Below are positions 46,729 to 53,458 of a stretch of DNA of 64,000 nucleotides, piece by piece. The notes under the pieces were generated by a model that was not told where the DNA came from, did no database searches, and worked only from the letters and a program-made list of their open reading frames with translations. The DNA is from Enterocloster clostridioformis (GTDB lineage: Bacteria; Bacillota; Clostridia; Lachnospirales; Lachnospiraceae): positions 992,001 through 1,056,000 of the forward strand of contig NZ_JAIWZC010000001.1 in the NCBI RefSeq assembly GCF_020297485.1, written 5' to 3'. Within the stretch, counting starts at the first letter, position 1. Each line of letters starts with the position of its first letter. Position numbers and translations under genes: made by a program.

Positions 46729-46730
46729 TA

Positions 46731-46775
46731 TGTAAGGAGCTGCTTCGGCAGCTCCTTACAGTCTTTCTGTTTTCT
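46731..46775 (+). terminator. Terminator of the YmaF-peptide unit
   Basis: A perfect 13-bp stem (TGTAAGGAGCTGC / GCAGCTCCTTACA) with a TTCG tetraloop at 46731-46760, then GTCTTTCTGTTTTCTTT. Confidence 0.9.
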
Positions 46776-47004
46776 TTAGGTAATTGCGAAACTCTGCAAG
46801 CCGCATAAAACCTACAGCTCAACATACTAAATGAGCCAAAACATACACCTCATGAATGCCGTCATACCTTTTCCCGACTCTGTGAAAAATACAAGGTTGC
46901 GGAAGGCTTCAAAAGCCCGTGAACCCGCATAAAAACCTACTATTTTCAACTATTTTAGTTCCAAAACCTGCCCTTCTAGTACAGCATTGCTTAAATATCA
47001 GTGA

Positions 47005-47769
47005 TTAAATTACTAATGGTATCCCGGCATATGTCCACTTAAATGGGTGTGCTGTAAGATTGTATTGTTCAATAAAGCGCAGGATGCTTGCTTCCAGTTC
47101 TTCTATTGATAGGTAGCTTTTCCGCTTCAGCAGCTTCCGGTTAATGATGCCAAACCATATCTCAATCTGGTTCATCCAGGAACTGTGTTTCGGAGTATAG
47201 ACAAAGCGGATCCGGTGGGAAGGGTCATGCAGGAAATCCGCTCGGCTTTCCATACTTTTAAGGATCCCTGTTTTCCCTTTTTTGCCCAGTTCCACGCCAA
47301 GGGCACAGGCTTCTGCCACAAAGCGGACAAGGGCTTCCGATTTATGGGTGTTTAGGCCATCGCATATAAATGTCCATGGGGCTTGCGGGTCTGTCCCTGC
47401 CAATGCTTTCACGGCTTCCACAAAATCCTCTTCTGTGCGTGTGGAGTTTAAATACGGCATTTCCATACGGCCCGTTGCAACATCAAAGAACCCGATGAGG
47501 CTGGTCGTGCCATGGCGGATATACTCAAACTCCATTTTGGCGCACTGGCCGGGTAATGGGAGCTTGTCAGGATATTTATGTTCCAGCGCTTGTACCCCGG
47601 TCATTTCATCCGTGGAAACAATGTGTGCACCTTCCCGGCTTTGTTCCTGGGCACTCTGGTACAGGCCGCAGATTTCGTTTACTTTCCGCGCAAAAGATTC
47701 CGGGGCTTCCGTCTTTTCCGAAGAATGAAGCCAGTAACGGATTTTGTGGGGATGTAAATCTACCTCATT
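47005..47769 (-). CDS. IS630 transposase, ORFB part (DDE domain)
   Basis: 254 residues entered by -1 frameshift from ORFA at 47769-47775. It holds the catalytic DDE triad: Asp in STDEMTG, Asp in FICDGLNTHKS, and Glu in HSSWMNQIEIWFG, followed by the typical RKLLKRKS. The frame has no start or ribosome site of its own at the N-terminus, which supports fusion by frameshift. Confidence 0.85.
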   Translation of the reverse strand, partial: NEVDLHPHKIRYWLHSSEKTEAPESFARKVNEICGLYQSAQEQSREGAHIVSTDEMTGVQALEHKYPDKLPLPGQCAKMEFEYIRHGTTSLIGFFDVATGRMEMPYLNSTRTEEDFVEAVKALAGTDPQAPWTFICDGLNTHKSEALVRFVAEACALGVELGKKGKTGILKSMESRADFLHDPSHRIRFVYTPKHSSWMNQIEIWFGIINRKLLKRKSYLSIEELEASILRFIEQYNLTAHPFKWTYAGIPLVI

Positions 47770-48254
47770 TTTAAAAAACGGCTGACAGATTTCTCAGAAA
47801 TCTGTTCAGCGATCCCCTGCTTTTTAATTTCTGCCACTAACAGCGGGAGACTCCACTGGCTTACTTCGTACCCAAAATCATTTGGGTTGCTGCAGGCAAG
47901 GTCGATGATCCGCATGATCTGGTCCGGCGTAAAAACAGACGGGGCACCGGGGCGTTTTTTATCGGACAGGACTGCCCGTATCTCATCTTCAAGCTTTTTC
48001 GGGTCGTCCATTTCAATCCTCCGCAAGGCTGGGAGCGCCGCGAGGAACCGACTGCGCCAGGTGGCAGCATTATTATAATGAAGCCCGACCTGTGGTGCAA
48101 TATTCTGGTTGAGTTCCCCCTGTGACGCAAGCAGGACAATGCTGGCTCTTTTGACCAGTCCTGACGGAAGGGAGCGGCTTTTTGAAAAAGCAGATAATAT
48201 GTTTTTCATGGCATCAGATAAAACCGGGATAGTATCAATTGTTTTCCTTCGCAT
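47760..48254 (-). CDS. IS630 transposase, ORFA part (HTH domain)
   Basis: 164 residues with helix-turn-helix regions that bind the ends (GLHYNNAATWRSRFLAALPA, in part). The frame runs to a TAG at 47760, but the sequence T TTA AAA at 47775-47769 fits the X XXY YYZ slippery heptamer for -1 frameshifting. Reading through would give a 416-residue transposase. I start at the ATG at 48254; a frame start at 48314 adds 20 residues that lie in the left end. The ribosome site is weak. Confidence 0.75.
   Translation of the reverse strand: MRRKTIDTIPVLSDAMKNILSAFSKSRSLPSGLVKRASIVLLASQGELNQNIAPQVGLHYNNAATWRSRFLAALPALRRIEMDDPKKLEDEIRAVLSDKKRPGAPSVFTPDQIMRIIDLACSNPNDFGYEVSQWSLPLLVAEIKKQGIAEQISEKSVSRFLKMR
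47769..47775 (-). promoter_or_regulatory. -1 ribosomal frameshift site TTTAAAA
   Basis: In ORFA's frame the codons are TTA AAA preceded by T, an exact slippery heptamer. After slipping, ORFB continues in frame without a stop. A stimulatory downstream structure was not checked. Confidence 0.7.
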
Positions 48255-48365
48255 AATAACACATCCATTCTTTAGTGATAGAATTATTATGCACCGACTA
48301 CAATAAAAAAGCAACGTCTATTCATTATTATTTTGGCAATGCTGTACTAGTAACCTCATTTTTTT

Positions 48366-48382
48366 AAATACTCTTAATATTT
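48366..48382. repeat. 17-base direct repeat, right copy
   Basis: Identical to AAATACTCTTAATATTT at 45410-45426. It lies 16 bases beyond the IS630 right end and just after the truncated hydrolase. Confidence 0.5.
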
Positions 48383-48392
48383 TTGTTAAAAA

Positions 48393-48876
48393 TCAACGGA
48401 TTTGCGTTGTTTCACCGTGTGTTGCCGCCTTTACTGTGTTTCTGTCTCCACTGTACTTATGCGCCCTGGCTTTTTCATGACCTCTCGCATCCGGCAGAAG
48501 AAGGTTAAATCCCGCCTGATAAAAAGCCAGCGCTTCTCTTCCAAACCACAAACCGGAATCATCATATTCATGGACCAATACAGCCCATTTTCTATTTGGT
48601 TCACTCTGCACACACAGATAACCATGAAGTCTTAAATGGTCAAAGGACACGATTTCCCGTTCCTCATACCGTGCTTTCAGTATTTTTACTGTTTCTTTCG
48701 GCATTTCTTTCCCTCTCCAGTCCTTTTTTCTGCCTTCTCTGTGCCGGGCGCTGGTTTTAACAGGGCTGATTTATACGCTGCCGCATCCAGGGCAATATGA
48801 AAAAAATATTCTCTGCCAGCAGTCCGGCTATTCCTGCGGCAGTTCCAGCCGCCGTAGCTGTCATAGTTTTCTTCAT
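48393..48876 (-). pseudogene. Truncated alpha/beta hydrolase
   Basis: Pieces of one alpha/beta hydrolase in two or three frames. A first piece from the ATG at 48876 (signal-like, AAGTAAGIAGLL) shifts frame within a run of seven T, and continues to a stop near 48686. A further piece from 48704 has the core WAVLVHEYDDSGLWFG and LLPDARGHEKARAH, then loses homology and stops at 48393. The catalytic Ser and His regions are absent. The gene was cut by the insertion of the region to its left and is dead. Confidence 0.65.
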
Positions 48877-48912
48877 CCAACTGTTGTTGCTAAGCTAATT
48901 TGTCATCCATAC

Positions 48913-48953
48913 TGCTCTGCTTGAATGTCAGAGACTTGCTCTGTATAATGTCA
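48913..48953. repeat. Two direct transposase-site-like repeats at the left end
   Basis: TGCTCTGCTTGAATGTCA (48913-48930) and TGCTCTGTATAATGTCA (48937-48953) share TGCTCTG and AATGTCA. The right end has an inverted relative at 52236-52252. Confidence 0.6.
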
Positions 48954-49003
48954 ATGAACATTCTACAGAAAGAGAAAGTCCCAGAAGACCCTCCCGCTAA
49001 GTT

Positions 49004-49561
49004 GTGTCCTCTGAGACTCATGATAAAACCATGATTATTGTATCAGAGTACACGGAATCTGACAAGGGGGATGGCGTAATTACTATCCATTGTAACGAAA
49101 ATTGTATATGCCCCATATGCCGGTCCCCTGTCAGCCACCGTGACTGGAAACCACGAATCATGAAGCTGGATGGCGGACAGGTGGTGTGGCTGATGATTGA
49201 GCGGAGACGGTGTGACAATGAGGGCTGCCGGAGGCTTCACAGTCTTCTCCCTGATAAGCTCGTCCCTTATAAGCATTATGGCTCCGACCTTATCGCTGCC
49301 GTGCTGGATGGTGATATCATGCCGGAGGATACCATGAACGAGGATTATCCTTGTGATGAAACCATACGGCGGTGGCACCACTGGCTTATGGCAAACTTCT
49401 CCCGGACAGAAGGTTACTGTCGGCAGGCTATGAGCCTCTTAAGGAATCCCGGACTGGCCGGCGCGGCCATTTTGGAAACAATTAGGAAATCCTGTGACAG
49501 GTGGCTTCCCGCTGTCCTGCGCATGGTCTATAACTCAGGCGGTTTCCTGGTATCCGTCTGA
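49004..49561 (+). CDS. DUF6431-like zinc-finger protein of the transposon
   Basis: A 185-residue protein. Residues about 34-60 form a treble-clef or ribbon-like zinc site: CPIC near 36 and CDNEGC near 70. A helix-turn-helix-like segment ETIRRWHHWLMAN follows near residue 120. It resembles proteins annotated DUF6431 that occur next to DDE transposases in Clostridia. By position it could choose the target or aid end binding, as TniQ/TnsD do in other elements. The start is GTG at 49004 or ATG at 49031; neither has a strong ribosome site. It is 78 bases before the transposase gene. Confidence 0.6.
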   Translation: MSSETHDKTMIIVSEYTESDKGDGVITIHCNENCICPICRSPVSHRDWKPRIMKLDGGQVVWLMIERRRCDNEGCRRLHSLLPDKLVPYKHYGSDLIAAVLDGDIMPEDTMNEDYPCDETIRRWHHWLMANFSRTEGYCRQAMSLLRNPGLAGAAILETIRKSCDRWLPAVLRMVYNSGGFLVSV

Positions 49562-49639
49562 GGACATCTTATATGCACCCACTTTGTTTTGGCTGTCAGC
49601 GCTTTTTGCGGTATGCTGTCCAAAAAGGAGGTGCATACC

Positions 49640-51055
49640 ATGCAGACAATCAAAAAAGATTTAAACTGGAGGGATAACGAGGCGCTCTCACGCTACACCT
49701 TGATCGCGCCACTGCTTGATGAGAGCCTGGATCCCGCCAAACGCAGCCAGCTGCGGGAAGAAGCAGCCTCAAAGTCAGGCTTATCCGAGCGTACCATCTT
49801 CCGGTACCTTGCCGCCTATGAAGAAAAAGGCTTCGAGGGTCTCAAACCCGTCGTGCCGGCTCAGGCGGTTGTCTCCGGGAGGCTGCCGGATAATTACCGG
49901 AAGATTGTGGAGCAGGCAATCCAACTGAGGAAGGAAGTACCCAGGCGGAGCGTGGAGCAGCTCATCTTCATCCTGGAGCAGGAGGGCTGGGCGGAGCCGG
50001 GCGTACTCAAGCGCCCTACCCTGCAGCGTCACCTTTATAAAGCCGGTTTCGGCACGAGACAGATGCAGACATACGCAAGCGCACGCGAAAGCTCGTCCAA
50101 ACGTTTCTGCAAGCCCAACAGGATGATGATGCTGCAGGCTGATATCAAGTATGGGTGTAAGCTCCCCATAGGGAAAAACGGGGCGATGGTGCAGACATAT
50201 CTGTCCTCCGCCATCGATGACCACTCCAGATACCTGGTCCATTCCCGGTTTTATGACAACCAGGAGGAAAGCATCGTGGAGGATACCTTCCGGAACGTCC
50301 TCTTGAAGGCCGGGGCTTGTGATGCCGTATACTTTGACAACGGTTCGCAGTATGTGGCAAAACAGCTGAAATTCTCCCTTGCCAGACTTGGGATTACGGT
50401 TCGGCACGCAAAAGTCCGCAGCGGAAAATCAAAGGGGAAAATAGAAAAATTCCATCAGGTGGTCGATGCTTTTCTCAGGGAGGCCCGGATCCATAAGGTC
50501 AAAACACTGGAAGAGCTTAACCGGCACTGGAAAAACTACCTGGAGGAATACTACCATAAGCAGCCGCACGAGGGCATCCGGGAGTATTATGAGAGCCTTG
50601 GCATGCCCGTCCCACCAGAAGGGATCACCCCTCTCCAGGAGTGGAACCGGGACTGCCGGCCTTTAAAGTTCCTGGATACATCCGTAGTGGCGGAAGCGTT
50701 CCTCCATCATGAAGAACGCCTTGTTGACAAGGGCGGCTGTATCAGCTTTCAGGGCCGCAAATATGAGACAAAACCGTCCCTTATCGGTTTCCGGGTGGAG
50801 ATTTCCTATGACCCTGCTTCGCCGGAAACCATCACGATCCGCCATAAAGGGATTGAACCGTTTACCGCAAAGCCGCTCGAAATGAGGCCGTTTTGTGATA
50901 AAAAAGACCCCCTGCCGATTTCCATGCAGGAAACGGAGCCGGATAATTCCCGTATGCTGGAGGCGCTGGAAAAGAAGAGCGCAGCATCCAAAAAGCACAT
51001 GGCAGATGCCATCTCTTTCGGACAGTACAGGAAGGATGGTGGCAGCAATGTATAA
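49640..51055 (+). CDS. DD35E transposase, TnsB/TniA-like
   Basis: A 471-residue transposase. An N-terminal HTH (SKSGLSERTIFRYLAAYEEKG, two parts) is followed by an Arg-rich linker and the rve catalytic core with Asp168 in QADIKYG, Asp233 in FDNGSQ and Glu269 in KGKIEKFH. The D-E interval is 35 residues. The C-terminal part has a beta-barrel-like domain (GGCISFQGRKYETKPSL) and a charged tail that probably contacts the ATPase. The ATG at 49640 has AAGGAGGTG upstream. The stop overlaps the next gene by 8 bases. Confidence 0.88.
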   Translation: MQTIKKDLNWRDNEALSRYTLIAPLLDESLDPAKRSQLREEAASKSGLSERTIFRYLAAYEEKGFEGLKPVVPAQAVVSGRLPDNYRKIVEQAIQLRKEVPRRSVEQLIFILEQEGWAEPGVLKRPTLQRHLYKAGFGTRQMQTYASARESSSKRFCKPNRMMMLQADIKYGCKLPIGKNGAMVQTYLSSAIDDHSRYLVHSRFYDNQEESIVEDTFRNVLLKAGACDAVYFDNGSQYVAKQLKFSLARLGITVRHAKVRSGKSKGKIEKFHQVVDAFLREARIHKVKTLEELNRHWKNYLEEYYHKQPHEGIREYYESLGMPVPPEGITPLQEWNRDCRPLKFLDTSVVAEAFLHHEERLVDKGGCISFQGRKYETKPSLIGFRVEISYDPASPETITIRHKGIEPFTAKPLEMRPFCDKKDPLPISMQETEPDNSRMLEALEKKSAASKKHMADAISFGQYRKDGGSNV

Positions 51056-51860
51056 AGCTTTTTACGAAATGCAGCGTCTCCCTTTCGTGCGCGATATCCC
51101 GTCGGGGATGCTGTATGAGTCACCGGCGATGGCGGACACCCTTGGGCGCCTGTCTTATGTGGCAGACCGCCAGCTGTTCGCCGTGGTGACGGCGGATGCC
51201 GGGTGCGGCAAGTCAACGCTGGTGCGCCGTTTTGTGGAGACGCTCCCCAAAGAGGAATATATCTTCCTCTACCTGTCGGACTCCAAACTGACCCCAAGAT
51301 GGTTCTACAAAGGCATGCTCGACCAGCTGGGCGTGGAATCAAAGTTCTACCGCGGCGATGCCAAGAGGCAGCTTCAGAAGGAGGTGGAGATCATCCGCGG
51401 CGTGCAGGGCAGGAAAGTCGTCTGCATCCTGGATGAAGCACACCTTCTGGAAAAAGAGACCATTGAGGAATTCCGCTTCCTGCTGAATTATAAATTCGAT
51501 TCTATGAGCCCTATGGCACTCGTGCTCGTCGGGCAGACGGAGCTGTGGGATAAACTCCGGCTCCAGCGGTATGCGGCCGTCGGGCAGCGGATTGATTTAA
51601 GCTGCATCCTGCCCCATCTTGACCGTGCGCAGACGGAAAGATATATCCGTTCCCACCTTGCGTATGCCGGAGGCAGGCAGGATATCTTTACCGATAAGGC
51701 CATGGACGAGATCTTCCGCGAGTCCACGGGGATCCCAAGGCGCATCAACCGGATCTGTAACGGCTGCCTGATGTACGCCAGCCAGCAGGGAAAGCGTCTC
51801 ACGGACGAACATCAGGTAAGGTTTGTCCTCGAACATGAGATGCTGGGAGGTGAGGCCTGA
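51048..51860 (+). CDS. AAA+ ATPase of the transposon (TnsC/TniB/ExeA-like)
   Basis: A 270-residue AAA+ protein. Walker A is TADAGCGKST (residues 48-57), Walker B CILDEAH (127-132), and the sensor region is VLVGQTEL. Related to ExeA and TnsC/TniB, regulators that bind ATP and choose or mark the target. The start at 51048 overlaps the transposase stop. It lacks the long C-terminal tail of TnsC. The next gene starts at its last base. Confidence 0.88.
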   Translation: MYKAFYEMQRLPFVRDIPSGMLYESPAMADTLGRLSYVADRQLFAVVTADAGCGKSTLVRRFVETLPKEEYIFLYLSDSKLTPRWFYKGMLDQLGVESKFYRGDAKRQLQKEVEIIRGVQGRKVVCILDEAHLLEKETIEEFRFLLNYKFDSMSPMALVLVGQTELWDKLRLQRYAAVGQRIDLSCILPHLDRAQTERYIRSHLAYAGGRQDIFTDKAMDEIFRESTGIPRRINRICNGCLMYASQQGKRLTDEHQVRFVLEHEMLGGEA

Positions 51861-52156
51861 TGGTTCAGAACAAAGAACATCGCCCGGCAGAGACCTTTGC
51901 TGACCGCATGCGCCAGTCCGGCGTATTGGATCTGCTGGAGGAATACATGGACATCCGGGACGAACTGGAGGAAGCCCTCAATTCCATAGAACTGCTCCAT
52001 GGGGATATCAGGATCGCCATGGATGACATCAGCGGACAGCTTGAAGATCTTCAGGAGCATATGGATAACGTCAGCAGTAAACTGCGCAGGTTCAAATCGC
52101 CGCATGCAAAGCAGTATGAAGTTGTCAAAGATCAAGGCGTGCTTCCATTTGACTGA
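51860..52156 (+). CDS. Small coiled-coil protein of the transposon
   Basis: A 98-residue acidic protein, mostly one long helix (residues 10-75: LLEEYMDIRDELEEALN and following heptads), with a short basic tail. It is joined to the ATPase gene by a 1-base overlap (ATGG/TGATGG), so it is translated with it. It is the right size for a TniQ-like or structural partner but has no zinc finger. Its role is unknown; bridging transposase and ATPase is a guess. Confidence 0.6.
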   Translation: MVQNKEHRPAETFADRMRQSGVLDLLEEYMDIRDELEEALNSIELLHGDIRIAMDDISGQLEDLQEHMDNVSSKLRRFKSPHAKQYEVVKDQGVLPFD

Positions 52157-52199
52157 AAAGCCTATGCAGGAGCACTCTCTATCAAAACGATGGTTTTAA

Positions 52200-52217
52200 G
52201 GGTGGAGAAATCCACCC
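52200..52217 (+). other. GGGTGGA-GAAA-TCCACCC hairpin in the transposon right end
   Basis: A perfect 7-bp stem with a GAAA tetraloop, followed by no T-run. It is within the non-coding right end, 43 bases after the last gene. It is too stable to ignore and too poor in T to terminate. Confidence 0.5.
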
Positions 52218-52235
52218 AGAAGCCACCGCAATGAC

Positions 52236-52252
52236 TGACATGAGTTAGAGCA
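52236..52252. repeat. Inverted transposase-site-like repeat at the right end
   Basis: TGACATGAGTTAGAGCA is the reverse complement of TGCTCTAACTCATGTCA, which matches the two left-end copies in TGCTCT and ATGTCA. The outer end TGTTCAT (inverted) lies at 52265-52271. Confidence 0.6.
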
Positions 52253-52271
52253 GCCTGCTGAAAAATGAACA

Positions 52272-52532
52272 AATCTGGTCAGCGTCATATCAGGAGGTCA
52301 GTAACAATCCAACGATGCCTCCTTAAAAATAAATATTAGCTTCTACTATACTATTTCAAACAATTTCAAATGTCTATAAGAACAAAAAAGGCCATTTCCT
52401 GTTTTAACCAAAATACGAAGAACCTTCTAGTTTATAATTTTTGAATCATCACATAATAGGATTGTAACACAAAACAAGCCATGAACCACTAAACAATTTC
52501 ATGGCAAATATAATACAAGGAGGCGTTTTATT
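52272..52532. other. AT-rich stretch before the SASP gene
   Basis: No gene is seen. An inverted repeat CCATGAA (52479-52485) and TTCATGG (52498-52504) lies just upstream of the SASP ribosome site. CATAATA near 52451 might be a sigma-G -10, but the spacing to a -35 is not clear. The rest is AT-rich with short runs only. Confidence 0.4.
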
Positions 52533-52736
52533 ATGTCTAACAATTCTAACAGAACAAATGTACCTGAAGCAAAGGAAGCAATGGACAGATTTAAGATGGA
52601 GGTTGCTAACGAGATTGGTGTACCGTTAACCAACGGATACAATGGTAACCTGACTTCTGCACAGAATGGTTCCGTAGGTGGCTATATGGTTAAGAAGATG
52701 ATTGAAGCCCAGGAGCGTCAGATGGCAGGTAAATAA
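52533..52736 (+). CDS. Alpha/beta-type small acid-soluble spore protein
   Basis: A 67-residue SASP. The family pattern is visible: MDRFKMEVANEIGVPL, then a Gly-Asn loop and NLTSAQNGSVGGYMVKKM. These proteins coat spore DNA and protect it from UV and heat; GPR protease cleaves them on germination at the EIGV type site. The start has ACAAGGAGG upstream. It should be expressed in the forespore under sigma-G. A bidirectional terminator follows. This shows the organism forms spores. Confidence 0.95.
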   Translation: MSNNSNRTNVPEAKEAMDRFKMEVANEIGVPLTNGYNGNLTSAQNGSVGGYMVKKMIEAQERQMAGK

Positions 52737-52793
52737 ATCCTCCCTTTCTGAAGGATTTCTAAAGTAAGATTGTAACATTGCTGGAGACAGCAG

Positions 52794-52834
52794 AAAATCC
52801 CCAGACTATGTGTTAAACACAGTCTGGGGATTTT
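52794..52834. terminator. Bidirectional terminator after SASP
   Basis: AAAATCCCCAGACT pairs with AGTCTGGGGATTTT with an inner TGTG/CACA stem and TTAAA loop. Both strands end in T-rich runs, so it stops both the SASP and the converging nitroreductase transcripts. Confidence 0.9.
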
Positions 52835-52879
52835 ATCATACCTATTTTGTCATGCATATATAATTTGCGCATATGCAGA

Positions 52880-53395
52880 CTAATCCACATATACCACTTT
52901 ACCTGTACGGGCCTTATCCGCCTTAGTGTCTGCCGCGTATCCAAGAGCCGCCATACCGTATACCACATGGTCAGAAGGCACTCCAAAGGATGTCAGTATC
53001 TGACGGATGGCCGGCTCATCGCAGATTCCCTGGAGCTGGTTAATCCACACAGAACCAATTCCAAGGGAATGGGCGGCAAGGAAAATGTTTTCCATGGCAC
53101 ACGCATCGTCCTCCCTGCCGAAGCGGCTCTCCTTTTCATTGGATGGAATAACCAGAACCTGGGGCTGGTACATATCATATCCCTGACGGTCCAGCGTCTT
53201 TTCAATGGCCGCTGCCAGCATCTGGATTTTCTCCCTGTTTCTCACAACCGTAAACTGCCATGTCTGGAGTCCCATTCCGCTGGGCGCATGAAGGGCTGCC
53301 TGTACAATCAGCTCCATCTCATCCTCAGGAATGGGCTTGTCTGAAAACTTTCTGGTACTTCTCCTGGTCAAAATCGTATTCAGTGTCTCATTCAT
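52880..53395 (-). CDS. Nitroreductase-family protein
   Basis: A 171-residue FMN-linked oxidoreductase. Motifs: RRSTRKFSDKPIPE (FMN binding), HAPSGMGLQTWQF, ENIFLAAHSLGIGSVWI, and YGMAALGYAAD. I start at the ATG at 53395, with AAAGGAG upstream; an in-frame start at 53428 precedes that site. It is of usual size. Substrate unknown; such enzymes reduce quinones or nitro compounds. Confidence 0.85.
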   Translation of the reverse strand: MNETLNTILTRRSTRKFSDKPIPEDEMELIVQAALHAPSGMGLQTWQFTVVRNREKIQMLAAAIEKTLDRQGYDMYQPQVLVIPSNEKESRFGREDDACAMENIFLAAHSLGIGSVWINQLQGICDEPAIRQILTSFGVPSDHVVYGMAALGYAADTKADKARTGKVVYVD

Positions 53396-53458
53396 GGTAA
53401 AACACTCCTTTCTGTTCTTATACAGCAATTCTTAATATGACTGCTCATATAAAATCCC

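Larger units (their letters stand above)
46977..48349 (-). mobile_element. IS630-family insertion sequence
   Basis: A ~1.37-kb element with perfect 15-base inverted ends CTAGTACAGCATTGC (46976-46990 and, inverted, 48336-48350). The TA in each end is the duplicated TA target expected for IS630/Tc1-like elements. It encodes a transposase in two frames joined by a TTTAAAA slip site. All parts appear intact, so it may be active. Confidence 0.9.
48901..52271 (+). mobile_element. Four-gene transposon with Tn5053/Tn402-like ends
   Basis: A ~3.4-kb element encoding a zinc protein, a DD35E transposase, an AAA+ ATPase and a small coiled-coil protein. The left end reads TGTCATCCATACTGCTCT and the right end, inverted, reads TGTTCATTTTTCAGCAGG, each beginning TGT as in Tn7/Tn5053 elements. 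Internal motif TGCTCT-n4/5-ATGTCA is repeated at 48913-48930 and 48937-48953 and inverted at 52236-52252, resembling transposase binding sites. I found no 5-bp target duplication, so the exact ends may be off by a few bases or were altered. It interrupts no intact gene. Confidence 0.65.

Noticed and set aside
46830-46975. Possible tRNA or CRISPR between the YmaF unit and IS630
   Set aside because: No cloverleaf or regular repeats; the stretch is AT-rich and unremarkable.
49781-50407. A 208-residue frame opposite the transposase
   Set aside because: Antisense to the DD35E core, whose catalytic residues are all in place on the plus strand.
48896-52276. 5-base target duplication around the transposon
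   Set aside because: Flanks read TAATT and AATCT; no shift of a few bases gave a match.
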